A DNA stretch of 64,000 bases, taken from the NCBI GenBank assembly GCA_034008185.1, contig CM067081.1, positions 31,184,806 through 31,248,805 on the forward strand, written 5' to 3'. The stretch is from Gorsachius magnificus. Taxonomy: Eukaryota > Chordata > Aves > Pelecaniformes > Ardeidae. Made by a program: the position numbers and the translations under genes. Under the pieces are notes generated by a model. It was not told the origin of the DNA. It did not search any database and was given only the letters and a program-made list of their open reading frames with translations. Shown here one piece after another: positions 46,701 to 60,242 of the stretch; positions within the stretch are counted from its first letter, which is position 1, and each line of letters starts with the position of its first letter.

Positions 46701-48622
46701 ACAAGACAGATGTCTGATATTTGAAGGAAGGAAATTTTTTCACTCATTTTTGAAGACCAAATGGCTTGTCCAGAAGAATGCATGTGAAGAGTGCATGGAT
46801 GGGCTCACATGCTCTCTCCCATTCTTGCCTTCACGGGCAGAAGGAAGAGTTTCTTACCGGGCTGCTTAACAGAGTCATTTCATAGCAGGATGGGCCAGTG
46901 AGTAGAGTGATGTGGCCATCTGCATTTTGCCTTCATCATGCTTACAAGCTCAGCTGCACGTAATCTTTTGAGAAAGTATATGATTACGAACAAAGAAATC
47001 GGGAAGGGTGCCTACAAACAGAGCCAGATCTCTTACTGTACTATACAGTTGTATTAAGGAGCTCAAGTTGCACAAATTTCTTTTAGTACATTCCCTTTAT
47101 GAGCAGATAAACTGGCAGAAGAGGTATTTTGAAGACTGATAAAGTACAAGTTCTGGTGTCAAATTATCTAGGTTTCATTCCTGACACAGCCACTGATATA
47201 TATTTTTTTTTTTTTAATGTGGCCTTGGGTAAGTCTTCTAATCTTCTGTGCTTCAGCTTCTCCCTTTGCAGACGGGGCAGAGTAACAGCAGGTATATGGG
47301 GGTTTTTGGAAGTCTATTTTCCATCTTGGTTAAATATTTGCAGAGTTGGAGGCCTCTGAGGGAAGGCATGCCCTGAGTATGAAGGGATGCTATGTTACCT
47401 TTGACAGGCTGTTGAATACCCTAATACTCACGTCTTGTACACCTCGTCCACCTCTGCATTCAACTCGCTGCTTTAGTCTGTGTGATTATTTTTTTTTTCT
47501 TTTTTTTCTGACTTGAACAGAACCAGCCAAACGTTTTAGAAAATGACGCTTTAAAATTGCCTTTTGGTGTTTCTGTCACTTACCTAAAATAAAATCAGTG
47601 CCATTTTTTTCTCCCAAACAAACGCGGCATTATATTCCCTGAAAGTATTTTTGTAAAAGTAGGGCTTGTAAAATGCGGTGGAGACTCCGTCTCTGGCAGC
47701 TGAAACAACCTGTTCACACTGATGGCTCAAACTGCTGTTCAAACAGCAGGCTTTGGAAACCACCATTCCTGCTACAGCGCTGCCTGGGTGTTCCCCGTGC
47801 AACCAGGAGAGACGACCTGCAAGGCTGGGAGTCGGTCCATTGAGTTACAGCTGTTTCTTTCCTGGGTCTCATAAGCTCCTCCACAAGACCACTGGTGAAA
47901 TAACATCATCACAGCTAAATGTTTCGGAAGTTGGCTGGTCCCCTGTAACAAATTCAAGAGTCTCCACAATGCGTTTCTGATGTTATAAAAACATATGCTG
48001 TTGAATAACCATTAGATGGAAAAAGATTTCCTAGAAAGTAGGGATGAAAGGGGCTCATTCAGACCTGTCCCTTGCTGCCAGACAGCAGTGTCAAAAATTT
48101 ATGAACGGATGTTCTGTAGTGTGCCTGGTAGAGTAGGTCATTTCAACATCTCAGAGCTCCAATGGTTGGAAACCTTTACATTTTCATCTTAAGTTTATCC
48201 ATTGGCAGTTTATAGCCATTTGCTTCTGTATAAATAAAGTGTTACTGTTATTGGAGCTGAAATAACTTCTTGGACTTCCCTGTATTTTTATTCTAAGCTT
48301 ACCAAGTCAAGCACTTTTAGCCTTCTAGACATGCTGGTCTTCCCATTTTTCTGGCCAGCCTAGGGTCTTTCTCTGCACCTGCTGTAATCTCTGTTGATTT
48401 TACTTGACTGTGGGTGTTCAGGATTTTGTACAGTGTTCCATATGAAGTTTCATCAGGACTTTGTATGAAGACATGCATAGCTTTGTGTTTCTACTGGTCA
48501 CTTTCTTAATTCATCATGGATTTGTGTTTTTCTTTCTCCTGTCTGTAAAATGCCAGTGTAGTCACTGGGTATCTGTCTCTGTAATTTCTCATTGTAAGTC
48601 CTCAGCTTCAAACAGATACTCG

Positions 48623-48769
48623 TAGAATCACAGAATAGTTTGGGTTGGAAGGGGTCTTTAGAGGTCACCTAGTCCAACCCCTCTGCATCTTCAACTGGAT
48701 CAGGTTGCTCAGAGCCCCATCCAGTCTGACCTTGAATGTTTCAGGGATGGGGCATCTACCACCTCTCTG
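48623..48769 (-). mobile_element. CR1 LINE 3' end fragment, minus orientation
   Basis: A short copy starting with reversed terminal 8-mers (TAGAATCACAGAATAG) followed by the reverse complement of the CR1 3' UTR (GGTTGGAAGGGGTC...). It ends abruptly near 48769, as expected of a strongly 5'-truncated insertion. Confidence 0.92.
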
Positions 48770-49639
48770 TATCTTCTCCCATTCAGCATTATCTGATACT
48801 TTCTACTCTTAATTTTTATCCAATTTTTATTATCTCAGTCCTTGAGGCCATCCAATTTCTCAGCTAACGATATTCCAGTCCCCTTCTGTGTTGATAGTAT
48901 CTTCCCGTTTTGAGTCACCACAATTTTTGGGTAGGCTCTTAATTCCCATGCCTCTCTAAATAAGATCCCATCCCTGAATTGCTCTTAACCTTCTCAGATG
49001 ATCAGTCTCCCTTTACATGGTAATTTTCCTTCAACTAGTTTCTGTTATATTCAGTTTAGTGGATTTCCATGTCAGATGCATGGGTTCTACTATGTTTTCT
49101 CTGTCTAAAAATGTATTCATAAGGGGTTGTAGTATGAGCTACCTTTGGTAAGCCCATGTTGTGTTCTCTTCAGTTGTCATTCATCTTTGTGTTTCCGTTA
49201 TTTTTAGACTGGTTTCTTGAGAAAACAAAGCTTATGTGGTCACACTGTCCATCTCTCATCCTACTTTCTTCCCGTGGTAACTTTTGAACTTACTGGCCAA
49301 TTGCAAGCAACCTTGACAGAGGGCTAGATGCCTGGAAAATACCGAGTTCCAACAAATGGACTGAAAATAAGTGATGAAAGGAATAGGGAATTTAATCCAA
49401 GTTAGTACCTCTACCAAAGAGAAGACCTTCCAAGTAAAGCTTAGTGAGCAGAGAGCTGATAGGAGGACAGGGCAGAAATGCCCAGCTGCGTTAAGAGCTT
49501 GAGTGAGAGCTCATGCTTTCTTTGATGCTGGAGAATCCAGTCATGAGGAGCAAAGCTGGAGGAAAGGAGTCCTTGTTTTGCCATGTGCCTTATGGAATAG
49601 CCAGCCATAAGACTAAGGAGCCCCTCACTACAGGAAAGA

Positions 49640-50076
49640 TGTTGCGTTGCTGGAACATGTCCAGAGGAGAGCAACCAAGCTGGTGAGGGGTCTGGAGCAC
49701 AAGTCATACGAGGAGCGGCTGAGGGAACTGGGGTTGTTTAGTCTGGAGAAGAGGAGGCTGAGGGGAGACCTGATCGCCCTCTACAACTGCCTGACAGGAG
49801 GGTGTAGCGAGGTGGGTGTTGGTCTCTTCTCCCAGGTAACGGGCGATAGGACGAAGGAAAATGGTCTGAAGTTGTGCCAGGGCAGGTTTAGGTTAGACAT
49901 TAGGAAAAATTTCTTCACCAAAAGGGTTGTCAGGCTCTGGAATGGGCTGCCCAGGGAAGTGGTTGAGTCCCCATCGCTGGAGGTGTTTAAAAGATGTGTA
50001 GATGAGGCGCTTAGGGCCATGGTTTAGTGCCATGGATGGCAGTGTTAGGTTACTAAACGATTCTATGATTCTGTGG
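49640..50076 (+). mobile_element. CR1 LINE 3' fragment, plus orientation
   Basis: Open from 49647 to 50027 with the CR1 ORF2 C-terminal segments [19 protein letters not shown] and [14 protein letters not shown], then a short 3' end with 8-mers ATTCTATG and ATTCTGTG at 50060-50075. 5' truncated and non-autonomous. Confidence 0.94.
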
Positions 50077-53000
50077 ACTCCCAAATCTTGGCAAAGTGAC
50101 TTTACCCCCATTTGCTTCTACCTGTAATGGTGAATAGCACGTGCCCTCTAGGAGATTCCTGCATGGAGAAGCAAAAGGGATCATAACCTGCAGCTCTCAG
50201 TAATTATTTTCTGAAGCGATGGATTATCTTTTGCCAGATGCTGATGGGTTAAAAATTGTGTCCTGAGAAGCGGTAGATCCAAAAACATTCTTCGATGCAC
50301 ATCTGGGGCTCTTCCCCTTTTTCTCTCTGTCTCCCTCCGCTTGCATACAGCGGATGCTTTACATTGTATGTAAGACTGATAAATGAAGGGAAGCAGAGAC
50401 TTGGTTCTGTTCAGCAGAGGGATGAACTAAACAGTCTCCTGAATCCCTTCCTGCACTATTATTGGTGATTTCGCTTTTGTGATCAGGACACTGGTAGGGC
50501 ATGAAGTGAAGAGAAACGGTATTCTATCACTGAGCAGTGCTGTGGTGACTTGGTGGTGAGACTGGAACTAAACAGTGGGAAAGTGCTAGTCTGGCTGTTG
50601 GAGTTTTATGCCAAAATTAGTGATTATTTAAATACAGACACCATACTCTAGACAGCTATGTAAGTTACTTTTTGGGAGGAAAAGGTGTTTATAATTTATA
50701 GTCAACATTTCAGTTAGAAGCTTGCACTTAATTTTTTTTTAAATCTCAGAACTTCTAGCTCATGAGTACTTCATTTTAAAAAATCAAATTATCTCCCCTT
50801 TTGCTTTTCCTTGTGTGGAGACTTCTAAAAGGGAAAGATGGAGGGATGGCTTCAGCAATCTGAATAAACCTACCCCATCTTGGATGAAAGTACTTCTTTT
50901 CTGAAATGCAACATGACTGTTAAACTCCTGCTCTCCAACTCCCTCTCTCTCACATCTTCACATCCTCATGCCATGTCTTCATGGATAATAAAAACATGCA
51001 GAACCAGGTCCTTCTTGAAGTGTGTTGTGAAATTATTAATCTTCTAATTTCAGCACATGCAGGATTACAGGGTGCTTGGTGCTTGCTAGCCACATTTAAA
51101 CAAATTTATTGTATGATGCTGGCATCTCAGTCTTTTCCAGTGCTTATATGTAGCTGAAAGTGCCCAAATGAGGTAGCTGTTAGTATACGCGTTCTTCAGT
51201 CTTGTGCGTTGGCTGGTTGAGTTGCGACTCTGCTCGGCTGCTCGTTGGACAGTGCTGCCAAAGCCTGCAGTTGTGAGCTCCGCGGGAGCAGGACACCACA
51301 GTTGAGAGCTCAGCCAAGGAGTGAAGGTTATATAGCCAAAACTGCAGAAATAAAAATGAGTTTGAACTGAACCGTGAGGAGCTTGAAAATGGAAATTTGA
51401 AAGTGGTGAGCTTTCAGACGTTGAGCATGAAAACATTCCTGTAAAACTGACCTAGCAACAAATGAGAAGGTATACACAAATTCACCTACTATGGACACTA
51501 TAAAAGAACTTTTGGTTTAAATAAGACATTTAAAAATATTTCCTGCATGTCATAGAAACTGTTCCGGTAAAGGTAATCTGCAAAAATATTTTGGAATGTT
51601 TTTAATAAGATGTTAGTACAGAGTCTCTATAGATTTTTTTTTTTATTTTATTTTTTGAAGTACTCTATGGTTTGAATTTTTTATTTGGCTGTTTTATATG
51701 GTTGCTATTTATAGTTGTCATAGAATGTATATCTAATCTGGGTATTAATTCCATATTTGGGGATTAGTAACACATGGATGTATGGCACAAATGGGGTCAT
51801 ACTTCCTGATGGACTCCATAGTGTGTTACTACTGGTAAGAACAAAGCGTGAGAAGAATGGGTTCTTTGGGCCCACTGGGTTTTCTTCTTTATACTGTGTG
51901 TATTGTGCTCATTTAATTCTTTCCTTTAAAACCTCTTGTATAAAGCTTTTTTTTAAATTGTAAAAGTTGAAGAAGAATAAGGAGATTGAAGCGATTTATG
52001 CATATATTTATGTTTTCATGACTAATCTTGCAAATGTGTGTGGGGAGGGATGGTGATTGTTGTCTGTTGTGGAAGGAGATGAAAGTTTTGAGATTATTTT
52101 TTACTTTTGTTTTTTGGTTTTTTTAACCTCTTCTTTGTTACTGTACAAACTTGAATGCAGTCCAGAATGGTGCTGTGCTCTCCCTGCCTTAACCAGAGCA
52201 TATTCCCATCTCTAGTCTGTCCATTGACTTCAGTAGAGTTTTGTATCGGACCCTCAGCAAAACCCATGGGAATTCACAACTTAATGCTATGTAGGATCAG
52301 AAACTAAGCTACTCGGTTTCTTTCATGTATAAATACAGTGATGTGGTATTTGCCTTTCTAACCACACAGAGGAAGGAAGAATGTTTTAAATTAAACAAAC
52401 AAAACCATTTTCATTAAAATGCTCAGTCTTTCATTTAAATGTCATGAAACCATTTGTGTCTGCGTTTGGGCCTGATCCTCTGTTCCTTATTTAATTCAGG
52501 CAATATTTTACACAAATGAGATCTGACCCACAGATTCTTGAAGTCTGTCAGACTTAGAGGGTAGATTCAACTGCTTCTTCTCGAGAAGCTCTAGGCTGAA
52601 AAAGAAGAGCAGCTGAAGAAGGAGGAGCGATGGTGGAGAAGCTGGGGCCTTAACTTTGTGATGCTCTAAAAAAAGGATGCTTTTGGTATGCTAGTGTCTA
52701 CAGTTAGTTATCTGCATCGTGATGAAACCAGTGAAGTTTGGTAGAAACCCCTATCAGAAATCTAGTGGAGCCTGCCAGATAGGCAGTGTCCAAAAAACAT
52801 TGCACATACGCATAAACTCACTGGAGCGCTGACCTCTAGGTTAGGGCTTTAGGAAGTATCCAGCTCCTTGCATAGGTGCTGAGTAATTGCTTTCCACATG
52901 ATAATGGTGGCTTGTGAATCCTGGATGAACTTGCAATAACTGTATGTGAGAACTTTTACTTCTCTACTGAGTAGCTGAAGCAAAATATAGTGCCTGAGGC

Positions 53001-53092
53001 ACAACCTTTTCTTGTTCTTAATGCCTTTGTGTCTTTTTATTGCAGTTTCATATAAACCTTAAAAGCTATTTTTGTTTCTCGTTTGATTTAAG

Positions 53093-53231
53093 GCAGTCCT
53101 GAAGGAAGAAATCCAGGTGAAGAAGAACCATGCCTTTGTTTAGTAAATCTCACAAAAATCCTGCTGAGATTGTGAAGATTCTGAAAGAAAACATGGCCAT
53201 TTTGGAAAAACAAGAAAAAAAGACAGACAAG
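53093..53231 (+). CDS. CAB39L: CAB39L first coding exon (N-terminus of MO25-beta); coding part 53130-53231
   Basis: CAB39L (MO25-beta) is a cytosolic helical-repeat scaffold that binds STRAD and activates the LKB1 tumour-suppressor kinase. The exon encodes 34 residues from ATG 53130: MPLFSKSHKNPAEIVKILKE, then NMAILEKQEKKTDK. This is nearly identical to the N-terminus of vertebrate MO25 proteins, and the residue choice favours the CAB39L paralogue. It ends at phase 0 in donor AAG|GTATGA (53231/53232). The acceptor is either TTTGATTTAAG (ending 53092) or the stronger TTTTTATTGCAG (ending 53045); both give untranslated leader before the ATG. In human a start three codons upstream (MKK) exists; here that frame has a stop instead. 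The remaining exons lie right of the window. Confidence 0.95.
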
Positions 53232-56200
53232 GTATGAGGTAATGTTGTAGAAGACCAATAAGGTTTTTATGCTGGGGAAGTAGTAGAATAAAGGGAATAA
53301 AATTGTGTTTGCTTACTGTCCTTGTTCTGTAAGCACCTGCACATGTGAGTAGCTTTGTGTTTGAACGGTCCTGCTGAAATCAGGGGGCTTTTGCATAAGT
53401 AAAGTACAACGGGTCTGGGGGTCAAAAAGAAAATGTTGAGATCCAGGAGCCTCAGCCAAAATGAAGGGTGATCTCCTCCTCCTGCAAATAGTAATGCATC
53501 TAAGAAAACAGCTTGGAAGGCTATTTGAAAACTATTATACCATGAATTGTTTTAGCAGGATAACAAATGAGACTGCCAATTAATGTGTAGGTACCCACAG
53601 AGCAAAACTTGCCTTTGATGAACATTGTTTGCATAAAACTACAAACCTGTATGTATTCAGATGCATGTAAAAGAGATCTTACTCTATCAACCCTTTCTAA
53701 TCTTCTGTGTGCTAGTGCTTCCTAAATGAGCTACTCGTCTTCTAATTATAGTGCTAGATTTTTCCTGATACTGTTGCTTTCCTTTAACTCTGTGACTTGA
53801 GTTACTTTTGTGACTTTTCCAGTGACCAGTTGAAGAGATGCACCCCAGCATGCAAAATGCTCCCAGTTAGGAATTTCTGCTTACATAAAATCAAATAATT
53901 TATTTTTTTTTTTTCCACCTGAGACGCTGGCCCTCTATATTATTACTATAGTAGAATTATATGATTTTAATGAACAACAAACTAATTTTAGGTTAAAACT
54001 GAAGGTCAGTGGAAACAGAAATAGCTGATAAGTGACATTAGCAGAGTTTTCGTGCAGCTGATGTTTCTGTGTCCGTGTTGTGCTTCCCCTTCTTTGTGCA
54101 GGAGCCTGTGTTAGAACAAACCCAACCCAAAAGGTAAGCACAGAGCCCTTCGTGCCCTTAGTGAAATCCTCTTGAAACCTTTCAGTGCAAAGCAAGTGGC
54201 TCAGAGTGTGTTAATTCTGTAAGATCAGTCACATGGATTTCAGGGAGGCCTCTGGTATTTGATGTCTCATGCTGAAATACCTTTGGTTAACTGAAAAGCG
54301 CTGAGAGAATTTGACTCTGAACTAAAACTTAAAATAAGTAACTAAATAAACCAACAGAATCTGCCCGCCCTTGCTGAATTCATCCTTTGGAGCCTGATTA
54401 AAGAAGGCATTCAAAGCAGAAGCTCTAGACTTGGGTTTCTTGTCGATTTGCTTTGCAGCATGACTCTGGGTTGTGGTTTTGAGGATTTTTGGCTTTGAGC
54501 TGGTTTGTTTATTTGGGTGTCAGTGACAAAGGAGGAGAAATTCAGACATCTTAGAGAATCGAGAACTCAATGTAAATTTTTCATAAAAGTCAGAACAGCT
54601 GGTGTGTGTTTTCCTCACAAAGCAAAAGATACGGGAGCATTCCCCCACTGTATTAGGATGGAAAGAGCTCGCAAATTTAATGACGATGCTTTTTTTTACA
54701 GGAGGAGGTTGGTTGTCAGTATTTTCTGCCGTACTTTATTGCTGCGGGGTGGAGGCTGTTCCTGGGGTGAATATGGGTGATCGGGAGGAGGGAGGGAGGA
54801 CAAGGCAAACGCTTCAGCAGCAAGGCAGCAAGTGAAGAAAGCAGCCTTTTTTTGGACGGTATTTACGCATTTGCTTTACGTGGCTTGTTGACTCAGGACT
54901 TTGTGTTGCGATGTAGAGGAAGCACATAGGGCCTTCCTCCCCTCAGAAGGGAGGATGTGAGAATCCTCAGTGACACTACCTTCCATCTAAAGCATTGCAC
55001 TGAGGTGTCCTGAAATAAATACCTCTTAAAGAAAATAGCTGGATTCGTTCTCCTGAGTTTAGGGCAGTAAATCATAAGGAATATCTTTAGTACTGTGACA
55101 ATGATAAACTTTAAAAAATGACAGGAAAAATAACTTGCAAAAACAAATCACCCCATCACATCTTTTACTATTCATACAGGTTTGTGGGCTTAGTAAAACC
55201 GTTTTTAAGTGGTGTTTGCATTTTGAATTGGGGAAGAAAAGATGATGGGGAAACTTTCAATGACACACAGGTTTTCAAAACTTACTCATTTAATAATACT
55301 AAGGAATAATGTCTTTTCATGAGTATGATTAGAGACATTTAACTGAAAACAGAAGCAAAGCAAACCAAAGCACGGTGCTGCACTCTAAAAACTGTAAAAG
55401 TTCTGCACTTTAAAAACCTGGCAAGGTTTTTTAAATTTACCTCCAACTTGATTTCCAAAGGGAGATGAAATGTGTCAAACTTTCATAGAAGGGCCTAGAG
55501 GTTTGGCTCCTGCAAGACCCACAGATGCTGGATATCCCAAAACTGGGTTTGGACCCTATGGGCACATGAATGCAGAAGTTTGGGGATCAGGGCTCTCTGA
55601 TTTTTCAGATTTCTGACTCCTTGTTTTGTTCCATGTGAACTGGAGAGGTGCCATTTTGCCTCACCATAAAACCAAGGTTCCCAGGACTTCTGGGGTACAA
55701 CTCCATGGCACCCTTGATTTTGCTTCCATGCAGAACAGCTTCCAACTAGGATTTGAGCCTCAGATGCTTAAACAAGAAGATTTATCCTGTGACAATTGAG
55801 CTGTTATTGTAGCACAGCCAGTGTGGTATGTGGGCTGAGACAGCTAAAAGCTGCTAATACAGCCGGAATTGGCAGAGAAGTGTGGCAAAGCCTAAATTAA
55901 CTGCAGGGCTAGCAAAGAACCTCCTCGTTTCCTTTCCCAGTTAAGAAATCGTAAGTATGAGGTGAAGATGCCCTGGGTGAGGTCAGACAGGGAGAGGCTT
56001 GATGCTTCTAATACAACTTTGTGCAACTTTCTGGAGGAACCATCTGTGCCTCGGAGGGACTGTTTTTAGAGAATGCAGAAACGATCATTCCTACTCAGCT
56101 ATGCAGTGGGCAGGTAGAGGGAGCTTTACAGCAGATCAATTAGGACTTTCTGAGTAATAGGAAGAGGGGGGAGGATGCAATTTGATAGATAGGATGCAGA

Positions 56201-59200
56201 GAAGCCACTTGTAAGTATAAAGGCAATTGTACATCTTTTCCAAGACACATTTCCATGTACACACATAATATACAGAAGTTTGCACTCTTTCTTAATGATG
56301 CTTTTTGTTAGTCATAGAGTAGGACCCAGACAGACTTTGCCTGAACTCTATTGACCGTGCTAGCATCTGTCTTCTTAGAGAAGGATTGAATTTGACCCAG
56401 TTCCTCCATGTGTCTTTTTTTTTTTTAAAAGCTACTCATGTGTGTAGCATTGCCATAATGCTTTTTAAACACTCTCAACTGAAAAATAGGTTAAGTTTGA
56501 ATGTTTGGTTCTTACTTTTATTTAATGGGTAGGGTTTTTTGTTTGTTTGCTTGCAGGGATGTAGGTGTGCTTAAAGCTTTGCCTTTTTCTCAGCTGCATT
56601 CTGATGGTTGATAGACCACAAGTTGAGAAGTGCCACCACACATGGCTCCTCTTCCTCTGAAGTGCTCTTTCTTACACCTTCTTTTTAAAATTTTTTAAAA
56701 TAACATCTATTTTAAAGAAGGTATTGCAGCACTGGCAAATCAAATGTGACAATGGGAGGATTAAATAGGGTAAGACAGAGCTGGAAAAGTGGACTAAAGC
56801 TTTCTTTATCAAGCGTCCTCCTCTCTTCCAACATGAGAAATAAATAAGGTGTTCTTGTGACATGTTATAATTCCTGTTCAGGCTTTGATGCAGTGAAGAA
56901 CAATTACTGTGTTTTACTACAGAATTCTATAAATGCCATAAAAAAGTTAATTTCGGTCATGTAGAACCAAACTGTGCTTGGATTTAATGAGAAATACCCT
57001 TTCTGGAATTAACTAGAAAAGCAGGGAAGTATTTAAATACCTAGGAAATTAAGCCTTCAAGAGCTTAGACCCTCTTCCTTCTTTCTGGCACAAACTGCTG
57101 TAGCTTTCGGAGGATGCACGTAAATAGGGAGCAAGAGAGGAGAAACCCTGATATCAAGTGGACAGATCTGTTGAACCTGAGGAATAATGGACAGCATGTG
57201 ACATGCTGGTGATACTGCTTGATTTATTACTCATACAGTGCCATGTCTTTTGTTGATGGATGTTGTAAAAGAACATTAATAGGAAGGATGCCTGCCCCAT
57301 CTCACCGAAAAAGGGGGGTGACATCCTGTCTTCTCGATGTCTTGTGTTCTACCACTGAGTCTGGTCAGCACAAAGCAGTGGAGGTGGCATCCTGTATGTC
57401 GCTGGAGGATGTCCTTGAACACATCACCCTCTCACTGCTAACCAAACACCTTCGGGTGCGGCACCCATGAGTCAGTGCCATCTGCGGTGCCTACCGGTTT
57501 GGTAACATTTTCTGAACCAGCTCTGCAACAAAAGCCTTCGAAGCGTCACCGGCTTTTAATTTAGAATAGCAAACGGATCCTGGGTTGGTTGAAACTTGGC
57601 TTAATCTTTGTGCTTGGCCTAGATGGGCTGAAAGGTTTGCTGTTTCTGCCATAGCTGGTCCAAGGCTTGGGTTTGTCGTGGAAGCTGGTTAGAGCTGATT
57701 CAGGATGCCGTGCTGAGTGTTCTGGCAGGCAGAACCGCAGGCTGCAACGCCCTGAGTCAGTGTTCAGAAATGTAATGAAGCTAGTTGTAAAATAACCTGA
57801 AGTGCCTAACGTCTTCCCCTTTCCCTTAACGAGACTGTATCTAACGAGACTGCTTGTTCAAGTAGGTCACTGTAATCTGTCCTCTGTTTCATCTCCGTGT
57901 ACTGTAACAAATTTGGTACTGTTCAGAAGGGTCAGGAGAGCAGCATTTCAGTAAAGCTACAGTTAAAAGACTTCAAGATTTCCAGAACACATATGTATAT
58001 CAATAAATCCTGCTTTTTTACATAGCAACAATGAAGCCATTATCAGCTCCTGTTCACCTTGCTCGCTCCTGCGCTGATAAAGCGTCTGGGGACCGGTGTG
58101 TGAGATGAGGTGCATGCGGAGGATGTGATGTGCATTTGCATGGAAGAATGGTTGCGTTGACTGCTGTGAACGTGAATACCCATGGATGTGATTCTGCAGC
58201 TGCCAAAGTCAGTTGCAAAATTGCCTTCAACTTCATTGCTACACGCTGAAACAGAGAGAGTGAGATAAGAAGGGCTTGGCACCCCTTCCTTCTAGCTCTG
58301 CATGTCCTGGGGTTTTGTGGAGCGTTTCATGTTTCAACTTCCCCATTCTGCTAAGGCCTGTTGCTGCTCTAGAGATGGGAGAAACTCCAGATACTATCAG
58401 GTGCTGGTGCCAAGAGTTTAAAACCTGTCTCTTCTGGTTGCTTTATTTTATTTTATTTTTAAGGAGCTTACGACCTTTAGTTCTGTCTTAAGTGCAGGAT
58501 TAACAGTGGGAAAGGAATTTGTGTCCAGGTGGGGCAAACCTGTCTCTTCCATTTAATCATATGGCCTTTTAAAAGGCGTTTCCATGTTATGCCTGCTTGG
58601 CCAAATTGTCTTTGCCAGCTTCCTTGACTACTAGGCCGTAATATTTTGCTAAACAACAGAGTTCATGCCTCCTGATCCAAAATGTCCCCAGTTTGTTCCT
58701 GTATATCCATCTAGCATGAAATTGTACCAAGAAGTCAGTTGGGGTGATCCTGAAGCTACATAGATATTGGATTCAGATCCTGCTAAAGGCTCTTTTTGGG
58801 AGTCCTTACAGTTGTATGTAGAGAGAGTTGCATTGGCACTCGTCTTTTAGGAGAAAAATTGGTTTGAATCACACAGTGCAAGTATTTTTAAGCAGGACTG
58901 TAAGCTAAAAACAAGACAAAGCCAAGCCAAGGAGCCGGTTCTGGTTGTAATGTATAGTGTGGAGTACTGGCAGTTCACTGAATCACACATTGGAGTATTT
59001 AACATCACACTGGCAGGCATCTGTGTGTGTTACTGTCTGCTGCTGTGCAAGATAGCAACAGTTGAGAAAGGTATTTTTGCCCTGGAAATATGCTAGGTAC
59101 ACAAACTGAAGCTGTACGATCCTGTCCACCATATACTTAGGAAGAATTGAGGATTTCCTGATTGCTATGCTGATGCCAGATGTCAGGCATCCTGTATTTT

Positions 59201-60220
59201 TCTTACGTATCTTTATTATCTGAGAGTTTGGAAAGGTGGAAAAAGTTGATGCAATCTCGTTTTTTCTTCACTGTTGTGGTTGGTCATAAATGCTATATTA
59301 AGTCCCTGGATGAATAAAAGTAAGAATAAGCCCTTCTGACCTATAGCATACGTACATACATGTGAAACCTCTAAGCTGTTGGCAAAACAGAGGTAAAATA
59401 GAGACAACCCACTGAAAGCTTTAAAAAGTTGCAGTTCAGGTGTGGGAGCTCAGACGGTTGATTATTCAAGGCCTGATACTTCTCCTCTTACGGTTTTTGT
59501 AATCTTCCTTGGAGAGGAGTAAAAAGATGTAATGAATTAACATTGCATAACAGGAGATCCATCTTCTCTGTCTCTCTGGCAAGCATGGTAAGTCTGGATC
59601 ATGAGTACTTAATGTTGGCACTTCTAAGATAAAATGTGAAGTTGCTGTAAGTAGCTAAGGAGAGGGGAAGGGCAAGGTTTGTAAGTAGAGGCAACTTTCA
59701 TTGAGCCAGTTGGAGTAGGCAGAAATTTAAGTTGCTGAAGTTGGGAACTTCTGGTAAAGTATCTCTGTGGTGTGCCAATAGGGTTTTTCAAAAGCTGCCT
59801 TTATGAAGTTTTGATTTCTGAAGCAGAAGATCTGCTTTGTTTATTTTGCTATATCACACACAAACAGTGTTGGAGATAAAACAGCTCAGCCTTTGAGTAT
59901 GGAAAATCCCAACTCCTGTAATTATGGAAATAAAAATTCAGCTTTCTGTGTGAACAACAGATAAGACCTTTGTTTTAGCTTTCCATGCCACTCTTTAAAA
60001 TCTCTCTGGAAGATTTTAGAAAAAACAGAAAAATTTTAAGACTTGGAGGATTTATTTGTAATCCCTTAATGAAAAAGCCAAGAAACTCCTTATTGAACTG
60101 TCTGGTATAATTGAGGAATATAGAGAAAAATTTAACAGTTTTTCAGCATTCCTTAATAATGCTAAATTACTGTCCTAAGAACATTGTGATGCTCTTTTGC
60201 CCTCCTGTTAGAGATCAGTC

Positions 60221-60242
60221 AAAAAAAAAAAAAAAAAAAAAA
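60221..60242. repeat. Poly-A run
   Basis: 22 consecutive A residues. No recognisable retroposed gene precedes it. Confidence 0.9.

Larger units (their letters stand above)
21992..53092 (+). other. CAB39L 5' intron(s), about 31 kb
   Basis: Noncoding sequence between the shared CpG island and the first coding exon of CAB39L. It contains five CR1 copies, one LTR, a second GC-rich block at about 43.1-43.8 kb, an AT-rich tract at 27.1 kb and an ATT repeat at 39.5 kb. Stretches 22.3-26.9, 27.2-33.6, 34.4-36.2, 37.3-41.0, 43.8-48.6 and 50.1-53.0 kb have no recognisable gene or repeat beyond those listed. Confidence 0.7.

Noticed and set aside
57219..57470. An 83-codon frame in the CAB39L intron
   Set aside because: No family resemblance, no convincing flanking splice sites and no promoter signal.
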